Source: Leptolyngbya sp. PCC 7375 (GTDB lineage Bacteria > Cyanobacteriota > Cyanobacteriia > Phormidesmidales > Phormidesmidaceae). From it: a stretch of DNA of 64,000 nt. Numbering within the stretch: the first letter of the stretch is position 1; each line of letters opens with the position of its first letter. Made by a program: the position numbers and the translations under genes. Below, piece after piece: positions 25,701 through 33,087 of the stretch. The stretch lies in NCBI RefSeq assembly GCF_000316115.1, contig NZ_JH993797.1, forward strand, positions 6,421,961 to 6,485,960, in the 5' to 3' direction. Under the pieces are notes generated by a model. The model was not told the origin of the DNA, made no database searches, and worked only from the letters and a program-made list of their open reading frames with translations.

Positions 25701-26322
25701 GGATTTTATCTTAGAGGACTTACCTAAGATCATGGCGTCCATGAAAATGGGCACCAACCGCATTGTCGATATCGTTCAGAGTATGCAGAACTTTTCTCGA
25801 GTGGATGAAGCGGCTATCAAAGATGTGGATATTCATCAAGGGATTGACAGTGCGTTACTCATTTTGAAGCACCGTTTAAAGGCCTGTAAACAACGACCTA
25901 CGATCAATGTTGTTAAGTCCTATGGAGAGTTGCCGGCAATTCAGTGTTATGCTAGCCATCTCAATCAGGTATTTATGAATATTCTGGTGAACGCTGTTGA
26001 TGCGTTTGACGAACTGGATAAGCCGGATGATCAGGTGCCAACAATTGAGATCTCCACTCGTTGGCAGGAGAGTCAGAATACTTTATTAGTCGCAATCTCC
26101 GATAATGGTCGTGGTATTTCTGAGGAGGTTTTGGCAAACATTTTTAATCCCTTTTTCACGACAAAGCCTGTAGGTAAAGGGACTGGCTTAGGGTTGTCTA
26201 TCAGTTACCAAATTGTAACGGAAATGCATGGTGGTAAATTATATTGTCAATCCACGATAGGCCAGGGCACAATTTTCTGTATTGAAATTCCGTTGACGAT
26301 CTCAAAAAAGATGGACAGGTAG
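22774..26322 (+). CDS. Multi-GAF sensor histidine kinase (five tandem GAF domains)
   Basis: This soluble 1182-residue kinase contains five GAF domains in tandem (roughly residues 45-185, 215-365, 395-545, 580-730 and 760-890, the fifth shortened). A coiled coil, the H-box LAAGIAHEINNPVGFISSNL with His926, and a HATPase domain (NILVNAVDAFDE, ISDNGRGI, GKGTGLGLSI) follow. The GAFs resemble cyanobacteriochrome/phytochrome-type domains (DIYxxxLSPxHxxxLExxxVRASLAVPI, LWGLLCxHxC.xPRxW). The cysteine that binds bilin in those proteins is replaced by Gln, Asp/Tyr or His in each copy, so light sensing by that route is unlikely. No regulator is adjacent. Confidence 0.88.
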   Translation: MQSIPRFSNAKQPISYQTVAAGDSQKEKDLAGNLCDSGHPLDLDTIFKDTTTEVRQLLNIDRVSIFRFYSDTSWHGEFIAEAVVEGCVSLLTEECYEYFGDGQVQYHLGHVEAVADIYTADLSPQHLDILEQLQVRASLAVPILKHQSLWGILCLHHCQSPRLWSAEEIGLVQQIVERLKDSVQQTENISQSYSQTKVFSNNINREKAIAKTISKIRQSLDIGVLFQSVTTEIKQLLEADRVAIFQFTPDQDWEGEFVSEDVSEDWRSVLAQRVYEHSFETQFADQYDERRVQVITDIYTTQLSGDYINVLERFEVRASLAVPISQGEQLWGLLCVHQCEHVRHWSLDDIKFVQQIVEYLSFALQQLKLLEQLRYQTEQQKSLTGVITRIRESLDLETIFQTTAQEVRHLLKADQVGIFFFQNEQYWEGQFVAEDCGEGISSILEEKVYDRHFGERYAPLYQEGRMYISHNIFEGDIQNNDVQKLERLGIKANVVSSIMNGDELWGLLCIHHCQGPRQWQLSEIEFIDQIAKHLGVALEQWSQVEQLRLQAAQLAHVSSRELALEQQQLLSQTINAIRDSLQIEEIFDTTTKSIQSLFKTDRVVIYQFNADWSGQFVAESVADGWPVLVGSQGINQDPYLMETQGGRYARQETLAVDDIYQTDYKAHHMSLLADSDARAYMIVPIMEGNRLWGLLAACQNSRPRHWETDEIDFLAQVSTQLGVALNQAEAVARVREQAAALQKATDRQRALTMTIDKIRQSLDIDIIFTTTTQEVRQLLEVERVAIYRFNADWSGAFVADSIVDGWQPAVPNQTIIQDVFSRPDQDGQLPRNEVFVPISQGEKLWGLLMAYQTSKPRYWDDDEVGLLAQVGTQLGIALQQAELLKKTQQQTAKLNQTLETLKSTQARLVQGEKMAGLGQLAAGIAHEINNPVGFISSNLEPMQGYITGLLELLTLYQQHYPEPEQLIQNKIDDIEVDFILEDLPKIMASMKMGTNRIVDIVQSMQNFSRVDEAAIKDVDIHQGIDSALLILKHRLKACKQRPTINVVKSYGELPAIQCYASHLNQVFMNILVNAVDAFDELDKPDDQVPTIEISTRWQESQNTLLVAISDNGRGISEEVLANIFNPFFTTKPVGKGTGLGLSISYQIVTEMHGGKLYCQSTIGQGTIFCIEIPLTISKKMDR

Positions 26323-26399
26323 TCCAAAAACTGACATAAGAGGTGCTCATCATGTCTTCTCAGAAATTTCCATGGGGTTGAAGGCTGATAGAGAAGATT

Positions 26400-29042
26400 C
26401 TATCGAAACAATGCTTTTTTGAATTCTACGGCCCAGAAAATGACTGTGCCTAGGAGAAGTGCGATCGCAAATTCCTGTCCATTCAACGCTACGGTTGAGA
26501 AAAAGACCTGGCATACGGGCACATAAATCACCACCAGCTGTAGGCAGAAGGTGACAATCACTGCCCCCAAAAGTTTTGTATTGGATAGTAGACCAATTCG
26601 AAACAGAGACTCTGATGAAGAACGCACTCCCTCTGACAGGGCAATGCGAGAAAATGCCAGGGTTGTAAATACCATGGTTTGCCAGGCAGGGTTGCCGCTA
26701 CTTTGGTAGTCATAGGCAACGAGGATTAAAATCAGACCCAAGAATAAACCAATCCATAGGATATCCGTTCCCATGCCTCGGCTAAAAATACTTTCATTGG
26801 GATGGTAGGGCGGTCTTTCCATGACGTGTCGTTCCGCTGGTTCAAAACTCAGCGCCAGGGCTAATAAACCATCGGCAATTAAGTTGATCCATAAAATCTG
26901 GATGGGCACCAACGGAATCGGCATCCCCAAGAATGGTGCTAAAAACAACAACCATAACTGGCCCACATTCCCTGCCAGCGTGTACTTGATAAACTTGCGA
27001 ATATTGTCATAGATCACCCGCCCTTCCCTGACCGCAGCAACAATGGAGGCAAAGTTGTCGTCTTGCAGCACAATGTCTGCGGCTTCTTTAGCGACGTCGG
27101 TGCCGGTGATACCCATGGCGACACCAATGTCGGCCTGTTTTAGGGCCGGGGCATCGTTGACACCATCGCCCGTCATGGCAACAATGTGACCGCGTCGCTG
27201 TAGGGCTTGAACAATTTTCAGCTTGTCTTCTGGTGTGACCCGTGCATAGACCCCGATCTTGGTGACGACGGTTTCCAATTCGTCGACGGGCATTTTGCTG
27301 AGGTCCTGGCCTGTGAGTAGGGGATTGCTGCCAATGCCTAAGTCCTGGGCAATGTGTTTGGCCGTTAAGGGGTGATCGCCGGTAATCATCACCACCTGGA
27401 TACCAGCGGTTTGGCATAGGCCAATGGCATCCTTAACCTCTGGACGGGCAGGGTCCATCAGACCCATCATGCCGAGAAATACCAGCTGATGCTCCAGTTT
27501 TTCTGGAGCACTGGCCAGGGGACGGAAGGCCAGACCCAGCACCCGCAACCCCTGATTGGCTAGATGATCATGGGCACTGCAAATTTGCTGACGCAGATCG
27601 TCTGTGAGGGGCTGTACCTGATCATCAATCCACACCCGATCTAGGGTGGGTATGAGGCTGTGGAGTGCCCCTTTACTAAAAACAACGGTATTAGTATTAC
27701 TGGGGGCTACCTGCTGCCATGTCTGTTGTAGGAAGGTTGGCAACGGTTGTTCACAGCGGTGGTAGGTGGTCATGCGCTTGCGGTCTGAGTCAAAGGGGAC
27801 CTCGTCGATGCGGGGCCACAGCTGATCGAGCTTGCGTTTGGGTAATCCCACTTGAGCGGCAGCTGTGATTAGGGCAGTTTCAGTGGGGTCGCCAATGGCG
27901 TGGTCATTATCTAAAGAGGCGTCATTACATAGGGCACCGCTCAGCAATAACAGACTCAGGGACGAATTATTCAGGGCATCCTCCAGCGCCACTTGTTTGC
28001 CAGCCATGTCCAATACGGTGACCGTCATGCGGTTTGCCGTGAGGGTACCGGTTTTGTCAGAACAAATTGTTGTTACCGAACCCAACGTTTCGACCGCTGG
28101 TAAATGGCGAATCAGTGCTTGGCGCTTGAGCATACGTTCTGCCCCTAGGGCCAGGGCAATGGTGACGACCGCTGGCAGTCCTTCGGGCACGGCGGCTACG
28201 GCAATGCTAACGGCGGTGATCAGCATTTGCCGTAGCGGTTCTCCATGGATAAAGCCCATGGTGGCAATCACCAGGGAAATGGCAATGGCTCCTGCGCCGA
28301 GAGCCTTACCAAGCTGGGCCAAACGTTTTTGTAGAGGTGTGGCCTCCACATCAACTGACTGCAGCATCCGGGCAATGTGGCCAATCTCAGTCTCCATACC
28401 GGTTTCGGTCACCACAAAAGCACCGCGACCACGGGTGATGGTGGTGCTGTGGTAAACCATGTTGCAGCGATCACCGAGGGGTTGTTCCTCCGTCAACACA
28501 GCGGTTGCTTGCTTGTCTACGGGGGCACTCTCACCCGTGAGGGTCGCTTCTTGCACCTGGAGGTTCACTGTTTCCACTAAACGTCCATCGGCAGGAACAA
28601 CGTTGCCAGTCTCTAGAAGCACTAAGTCGCCGCGTACAACAGAGACCATGGAGCATTCCTGGATCTGGCCATCCCGTTTTACACGCACTGTTGGTACGGC
28701 TAGCTTTTTAAGGGCAGCCAGGGCGCGTTCAGCCTTGCGTTCTTGGCGAAATCCTAAGGTTGCATTAAAAATGACGATGGCGAGAATTGCGATCGCATCG
28801 CGTAAATCCCCCACTATCCCAGAAATAACCGCCGCCACAATCAGCATCACCACCAGGGGTTCACTGATCTGACCCCACAGTACCTGCCAGGGAGATTTAC
28901 CCTTGGCCGTCATGAGCTCATTCGGACCATCTCGCAACAACCGCTGTTGAGCTGTTGCAGTGGTTAATCCGTCCTCTAGATCGCTGTTAATCTGCCGTGC
29001 CACGACATCGGCTTCCAGTTGATACCAGTGACTCACAGTTAC
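26400..29042 (-). CDS. Cation-transporting P-type ATPase (P2, calcium-type)
   Basis: The protein (about 880 residues) is a P-type ATPase. It has the actuator motif LTGESAPV, the phosphorylation motif ICSDKTGTLTANRMT, the nucleotide-binding domain segment MITGDHPLTAKHIA, the hinge TGDGVNDAPALKQADIG and membrane helix 4 with PEGLPAVVTIALALG, as in calcium/manganese pumps. An N-terminal cation-ATPase domain (ARQINSDLEDGLTTATAQQR) and four C-terminal helices are present. The frame is open to an ATG at 29099, but those first 19 residues translate a GGTGAGTGGTGA simple repeat. A GTG at 29042 or 29036 (VTVSHWYQLEADVV) is more likely. The ion is not proven. Confidence 0.85.
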   Translation of the reverse strand, partial: VTVSHWYQLEADVVARQINSDLEDGLTTATAQQRLLRDGPNELMTAKGKSPWQVLWGQISEPLVVMLIVAAVISGIVGDLRDAIAILAIVIFNATLGFRQERKAERALAALKKLAVPTVRVKRDGQIQECSMVSVVRGDLVLLETGNVVPADGRLVETVNLQVQEATLTGESAPVDKQATAVLTEEQPLGDRCNMVYHSTTITRGRGAFVVTETGMETEIGHIARMLQSVDVEATPLQKRLAQLGKALGAGAIAISLVIATMGFIHGEPLRQMLITAVSIAVAAVPEGLPAVVTIALALGAERMLKRQALIRHLPAVETLGSVTTICSDKTGTLTANRMTVTVLDMAGKQVALEDALNNSSLSLLLLSGALCNDASLDNDHAIGDPTETALITAAAQVGLPKRKLDQLWPRIDEVPFDSDRKRMTTYHRCEQPLPTFLQQTWQQVAPSNTNTVVFSKGALHSLIPTLDRVWIDDQVQPLTDDLRQQICSAHDHLANQGLRVLGLAFRPLASAPEKLEHQLVFLGMMGLMDPARPEVKDAIGLCQTAGIQVVMITGDHPLTAKHIAQDLGIGSNPLLTGQDLSKMPVDELETVVTKIGVYARVTPEDKLKIVQALQRRGHIVAMTGDGVNDAPALKQADIGVAMGITGTDVAKEAADIVLQDDNFASIVAAVREGRVIYDNIRKFIKYTLAGNVGQLWLLFLAPFLGMPIPLVPIQILWINLIADGLLALALSFEPAERHVMERPPYHPNESIFSRGMGTDILWIGLFLGLILILVAYDYQSSGNPAWQTMVFTTLAFSRIALSEGVRSSSESLFRIGLLSNTKLLGAVIVTFCLQLVVIYVPVCQVFFSTVALNGQEFAIALLLGTVIFWAVEFKKALFR

Positions 29043-29099
29043 CCATGTGGTGAGTGGTGAATGGTGAGTGGTGAGGGATAAACAACAACCTCTCACCAT

Positions 29100-29430
29100 A
29101 TAAAAATCGATTTAACGATTTTTGCCCGCCAGAGTTCCAGTTTAGCTCTCTGACAGATAAAGGTTTTATACTCTTAACAGAGAATACTAAAGGTGAAAAT
29201 CATTAACGGCCTGGCTGATTTTTGGGGTAGCTTTATCGGTTAAACCCAGACCGTTAGGGTATCTCGTCGCTAGATTTATCGTCTAAATCAATAATGGCAA
29301 AAAACTGCGGCAAAAATCTTCTTTTGCCGCAGTTATAGTCTGTATCTAAATATGCTGGAGCACTAATTATGCTTGCGAAAGATAACATTCTGCTAAGTCG
29401 CAAGCTTAATTAACCCGACTTAGTGCTGAC
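29100..29430. other. 331-base intergenic region with a terminator and no gene
   Basis: Apart from the hairpin at 29303-29334, no gene or RNA is recognised. The sequence next to the P-type ATPase start (29045-29095) is a simple repeat of GGTGAGTGGTGA type. Confidence 0.5.
29303..29334 (-). terminator. Intrinsic terminator of the exported-protein gene
   Basis: AACTGCGGCAAAA (29303-29315) and TTTTGCCGCAGTT (29322-29334) pair perfectly with a six-base loop. Reading the minus strand, the stem is followed by a T-run (TTTTTTGCC), as expected for a rho-independent terminator about 100 bases after the stop at 29431. Confidence 0.75.
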
Positions 29431-30003
29431 TTAGTCTTGATACAACAGGATCGATTGATCGGGCTCAATGACAACGACGCTAGGTGCTGTGACGTTACCC
29501 ACAACAACCCCCGCTGCTGCACCCCCTAAAATCTCTAGGAAGTCAATATCCCCAAGGATTTCACCCACAATCAATCCCCCTGCTGCACCGATGGCTGCAT
29601 CTTCGATAATGTCGTCGACGTCAGTTTGGCGTGGGTCTTTGCGATCGGCGAGAGTTTCAGATGTGGCATCAATGTCAAAGATGCGGTCTCCTACCTCGGC
29701 AGACGTCGCCACATAGCGCAGGCCGCCGTCCACTGGCTCAAACTGCCCTCGAATAATGCTGCCTTCTGGCAAGAAGCGATCGCCGACGGACGTACGGTTT
29801 TCTAAGACAAGGTTATATTCATGGACTTCATCTTTATTTAGATAAAGTGTTTCGTCGCTACTAATGGTAGTGGTTAAGGTTTGCTCGGTCTGGGCGACAA
29901 TAACAGGTTCAGTCTGCTCAACAGTAGTAGTCTCTTGAGCCAGAGCCGGACTAATGATGGCACCGAGAGAAATGAGCGCACTGGCAATTGCAACAGCCTT
30001 CAT
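29431..30003 (-). CDS. Exported protein with glycine-zipper-like C terminus, function unknown
   Basis: The product (190 residues from the ATG at 30003; another ATG lies at 30018) starts MKAVAIASALISLGAIISPALAQ, a clear Sec signal peptide with an ALA-Q cleavage site. The mature part has Thr/Glu-rich sequence, then a beta-rich middle (LYLNKDEVHEYNLVLENRTS, EGSIIRGQFEP) and a hydrophobic glycine-rich segment GAAGGLIVGEILGDIDF, then GGAAAGVVVGNV near the C terminus. This pattern recalls glycine-zipper envelope proteins. I do not recognise the family. It is monocistronic with its own terminator. Confidence 0.65.
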   Translation of the reverse strand: MKAVAIASALISLGAIISPALAQETTTVEQTEPVIVAQTEQTLTTTISSDETLYLNKDEVHEYNLVLENRTSVGDRFLPEGSIIRGQFEPVDGGLRYVATSAEVGDRIFDIDATSETLADRKDPRQTDVDDIIEDAAIGAAGGLIVGEILGDIDFLEILGGAAAGVVVGNVTAPSVVVIEPDQSILLYQD

Positions 30004-30018
30004 GGTGGATACCCCCAT

Positions 30019-30327
30019 TGGTTAACTTGGCCTTTTCTAACACAGTATTTACTACAAAAATGAGCAAGTTATGGAACCCGTGTACTTAATCCCTGGGTTG
30101 ATAAGGGGTAAGGGGGACACATTAACTGTTATGTAACCCATGACTAATAGCGCCTACTCAAAAAAATGATTTTTAGGCGTTAAATAAGCCATGTAGTCAA
30201 TACTGGGAACAGATTGATTAAACCAATCTAAACTACAACTAAACAAATGGCTATGACAGTTGAAGTGCTGTCATAGCCGTTTTTTGACAGGTTTATAGAA
30301 AGTTGCAAAAGGGCTTATAAAAAGCTT
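30019..30327. other. 309-base region between two minus-strand genes
   Basis: No protein gene is supported. It holds the candidate small RNA and, at about 30151-30179, a CGCCTA/TAGGCG hairpin with an A/T-rich loop. A further inverted pair GCTTATAAAA / TTTTATAAGC overlaps the rhomboid gene stop (about 30312-30334). Confidence 0.5.
30205..30285 (+). ncRNA. Candidate small RNA ending at an orphan intrinsic terminator
   Basis: A strong plus-strand terminator (GGCTATGACAG 30249-30259, CTGTCATAGCC 30268-30278, then GTTTTTT) has no plus-strand gene before it, because both neighbours are on the minus strand. Upstream are a six-pair hairpin AGATTG/CAATCT (30211-30229) and an unpaired A/C-rich spacer (AAACTACAACTAAACAAAT). 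A weak -10-like CAATACT lies just before 30205. This hairpin-spacer-terminator layout resembles cyanobacterial Yfr-type RNAs, but the Yfr1 core ACTCCTCACAC is absent. The RNA itself is inferred. Confidence 0.35.
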
Positions 30328-30984
30328 TTATAAGCTTGCTAGAAAACTATTAAGCTGCTCTAGAAAAATAGGATTATAGGCCGCAAGTACGCCTCCTAAA
30401 AAACCAAACATATGAGCCTCCCACGACAATGTGGTCTCTTCTGAGTCCGGTAGCATGGTCCAAAATTGATCACCATAGAGCAGCATGACGACAAATGCTA
30501 ACCCAATAGTCATAAGGGTGACTTCTAGATATCCTCGCGCGATTAAATAGCCTAGATATCCAAAAATTAAACCGCTGGCTCCCAGGTGAATGGCAGACCG
30601 GCCAAAGATCCAGGTGCCTAAGCCACTTACCAACAAAATCGCCAGGCTGATGGCATAAAAATTGTCGATGCCTTGCAGTAGGACGAGCCAACCCAAAATG
30701 GCAAAGGGCAGTGTGTTGGCAATCAAATGCCCAGCATTGCGATGGAGGAGAGGGGAAAACACAATCCCCAATAGCCCTAACGGTTCACGGGGACGAATGC
30801 CCAGTAACCGATTTAAGCCACCTCCTAGATAGGCAAAATTAACAACACCCACCACCCAAGCCATGATAATGCAGTCCCGCAGGACCTTAGCTTGGGTTTG
30901 CCAGTCGATGGGAACAAACATCGAGAGTATAACTGTGCCCAAAATCATGTAGATAAGGACAAGCTGTTGCTTAACCCCGGTCAT
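30328..30984 (-). CDS. Rhomboid-family intramembrane serine protease
   Basis: The 218-residue membrane protein has six to seven predicted helices. It carries the rhomboid catalytic elements: HLIANTLPF in helix 2, the serine in HLGASGLIFGYLG (GASG, about residues 133-139), and the histidine in SWEAHMFGFLGGVLA near the C terminus (about residue 191). These cleave substrates within the membrane; the substrates here are unknown. The N-terminal helix (LVLIYMILGTVILSMFV) precedes the catalytic core. It is monocistronic on the minus strand. Confidence 0.85.
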   Translation of the reverse strand: MTGVKQQLVLIYMILGTVILSMFVPIDWQTQAKVLRDCIIMAWVVGVVNFAYLGGGLNRLLGIRPREPLGLLGIVFSPLLHRNAGHLIANTLPFAILGWLVLLQGIDNFYAISLAILLVSGLGTWIFGRSAIHLGASGLIFGYLGYLIARGYLEVTLMTIGLAFVVMLLYGDQFWTMLPDSEETTLSWEAHMFGFLGGVLAAYNPIFLEQLNSFLASL

Positions 30985-31425
30985 GACACAAACCTGCTGT
31001 TATAAATATTAGATTTTGTGAATCTGAACGAGTAGAAGCACCCTATGGCCGTATCCCAATGGGATGAGACACACCTACGTAGATAGACGTAGGTAGATGG
31101 TTGTATTTTACTTTACTTAGATTTTTGTAAAAGATGCACAAAAACTTTGAACGTAAACAAAATTCAACACCAACCGGAGTCTAGGCTTGGCTAGCACATT
31201 GGCAATGCACAGAATGCTGCTTTTTGTAGGTGTTTTCAGATACTGGGTATGGCTTAGCTAAGATTTCGTATGGCGGCCATGCATATCGGCTGCCAATGGA
31301 TGGGAAAATGCTATGGGTCTGGTGTCATTGTTATAGGGTTGCTGGTTGAGAAGTCCGTCAGCTCTTAGGATGGAGTAGGTGACATCGATGTCTGGAACCA
31401 GTCTGAATTCACACTTGGAAAAAGG
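30985..31425. other. 441-base intergenic region, divergent promoters presumed
   Basis: The region lies between the divergent rhomboid and pentapeptide genes. It contains a small hairpin ACCTACGT/ACGTAGGT (about 31076-31096). I see no ORF, tRNA or recognised riboswitch. Confidence 0.45.
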
Positions 31426-32007
31426 ATGAACTTAAAATCGTTGGCGACGGGCTTTGGTGCGGTCTTTGGGGCACTATCAATTATTTTTTTGGGGCTATTG
31501 AGTTTTGCGTCTCCTAGCTGGGCGTACATTCAAGACGATGTGGATATGCTGTTAGAGCTGAGGGAATGTCCCGTCTGCATCCTCAATGAGGCTGATCTGT
31601 CAGGGGAAGATTTTGCCCGGGTCAATCTCAAAATTGCAGAGCTTTCCGATGCAAATTTAAGCAAGACCAATTTGCAAGAAGCTAATTTGATGCTGACGGC
31701 ACTACAGGGCGCTGATCTGCGTGAGGCGAATCTTGCCGGTGCCTCTATGAACGGGGCCCGTTTACAGGGCGCTGATCTGCGCGGGGCCGATCTGACGGGG
31801 ACTGTGCTGACCCAGGCCAATATTGAAGGGGCGAATTTTCAGGGGGCGAATCTTCAGAAGGCGGACCTGACAGCTGCCGTCATTGGTGATGCTGATTGGC
31901 GTGGAGCCAATCTCAAAGGCGCAAATCTGCGTGGGGCTACCTGGGCAGGGGCGATTATCTGTGACACGGTGCTACCCGATGGCACGTTGGGCGATCGCAA
32001 CTGCTAA
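31426..32007 (+). CDS. Exported pentapeptide-repeat protein
   Basis: The 193-residue protein has an N-terminal signal peptide (hydrophobic residues 9-31, SFASPSWA-Y cleavage region). About 20 consecutive A(D/N)Lxx pentapeptides follow (LNEADLSGEDFARVNLKIAE onward), which should fold into a right-handed square beta-helix. Four cysteines (CPVC near residues 45-48 and two at the C terminus) could form disulfides in the periplasm or thylakoid lumen. Lumenal pentapeptide proteins are common in cyanobacteria, and their functions are largely unknown. The M41-like gene follows after 120 bases on the same strand. Confidence 0.8.
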   Translation: MNLKSLATGFGAVFGALSIIFLGLLSFASPSWAYIQDDVDMLLELRECPVCILNEADLSGEDFARVNLKIAELSDANLSKTNLQEANLMLTALQGADLREANLAGASMNGARLQGADLRGADLTGTVLTQANIEGANFQGANLQKADLTAAVIGDADWRGANLKGANLRGATWAGAIICDTVLPDGTLGDRNC

Positions 32008-32127
32008 TCCTGGTCTAAATCCTGTCCTCGTCCTCACCCAGCATTGCCGCTACGGTAAACCGGCAGGTCGAGGTCTGAGGACACCCTGGTTGCACCTTCG
32101 CATTGTCCCAGTTGTATCGGTCAAACT

Positions 32128-32820
32128 ATGAGTGAAATCACCCTAAATCTCATCGCCGTCTCGGTTTTTTCGGTGACGATGTTAATTTTGCTAGGCCCAT
32201 TACTGGCGATTTCGCCGGAAGGGCTAGCCACAGTTACGGCGACTCTATTGGGTTTGATCACCATTGATCAGTTGGGTTGGCAAGGGCGCGGTGGTCGTCT
32301 GCTGGTGGATTGGCTATCGCAGCGGTCGCCGGAATATTGCGATCGCATTGTCCGCCACGAAGCAGGTCACTTTTTAACCGCCTATCTGTTGGGCATTCCC
32401 ATCGCTGCCTACACCCTGACAGCCTGGGAAACCCTGCGTTCCGGAGTTGATGGCAGTGGCGGCGTGATTTTCAAAACCGACGGCATCGATCGAGCGGTGG
32501 AGAACGGCAAAATCAGCCAGCAAGAAATCGATCGCTACTGCACCGTTTGGATGGCCGGCATTGCCGCCGAAGAAATCGTCTATGGTATCGCCCAAGGTGG
32601 CCGGGACGATCGGCTGAAACTAAATTTATTGTGGCGGCAAATAAATCGCCCCTTAGCGGAAGTGCCCCTAAAGCAGCGCTGGTCCATGCTCCAGGCCAAA
32701 ACCCTCATTGAAAAAGAATCTGATGCCTACGGGGCCTTAATCGATGCCATGGCCGAGCGTCGTCCCGTAAACGAGTGTTGCGAGCTGATTGAGCAGCATC
32801 TGCAATCGGCAGAGGTCTAG
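32128..32820 (+). CDS. Membrane protein with an FtsH-like M41 peptidase domain but no AAA domain
   Basis: The 230-residue protein has two N-terminal membrane helices (LNLIAVSVFSVTMLILLGPL and a second at about 30-47). They are followed by IVRHEAGHFLTAYLLGIPIA, where HEAGH (about residues 76-80) is the zinc HExxH site in the M41 context of FtsH. The later segment WMAGIAAEEIVYGIAQGGRDD matches the FtsH region MAGRAAEEL..G....GA.ND. The AAA ATPase domain of FtsH is absent. It could be an ATP-independent protease or a partner of a full FtsH. The start ATG at 32128 is internal evidence only. Confidence 0.75.
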   Translation: MSEITLNLIAVSVFSVTMLILLGPLLAISPEGLATVTATLLGLITIDQLGWQGRGGRLLVDWLSQRSPEYCDRIVRHEAGHFLTAYLLGIPIAAYTLTAWETLRSGVDGSGGVIFKTDGIDRAVENGKISQQEIDRYCTVWMAGIAAEEIVYGIAQGGRDDRLKLNLLWRQINRPLAEVPLKQRWSMLQAKTLIEKESDAYGALIDAMAERRPVNECCELIEQHLQSAEV

Positions 32821-33087
32821 CCCCTCGTTCTACGGAACACATTAATTCATTAATGAATACCTACAAAACCATTGCCGTTTCATCAAACTTGATGCAACAT
32901 CGGTCAGAATAGTAAAGCCTGGTATCAACTTGGGCTGAAAAGCCTGATTAGGTGAGAAATCAGAATCTAGGAGTCAGAAGTCAGAGTGAACTGGCTCCTA
33001 ACCTCTTTCCTTAGGATATCTTTCACCTTTAAGTTGTTAACCCCTTATCCACGCAAACCTAAGTCCGCCAAGCGCGCCTGTTAAAAA

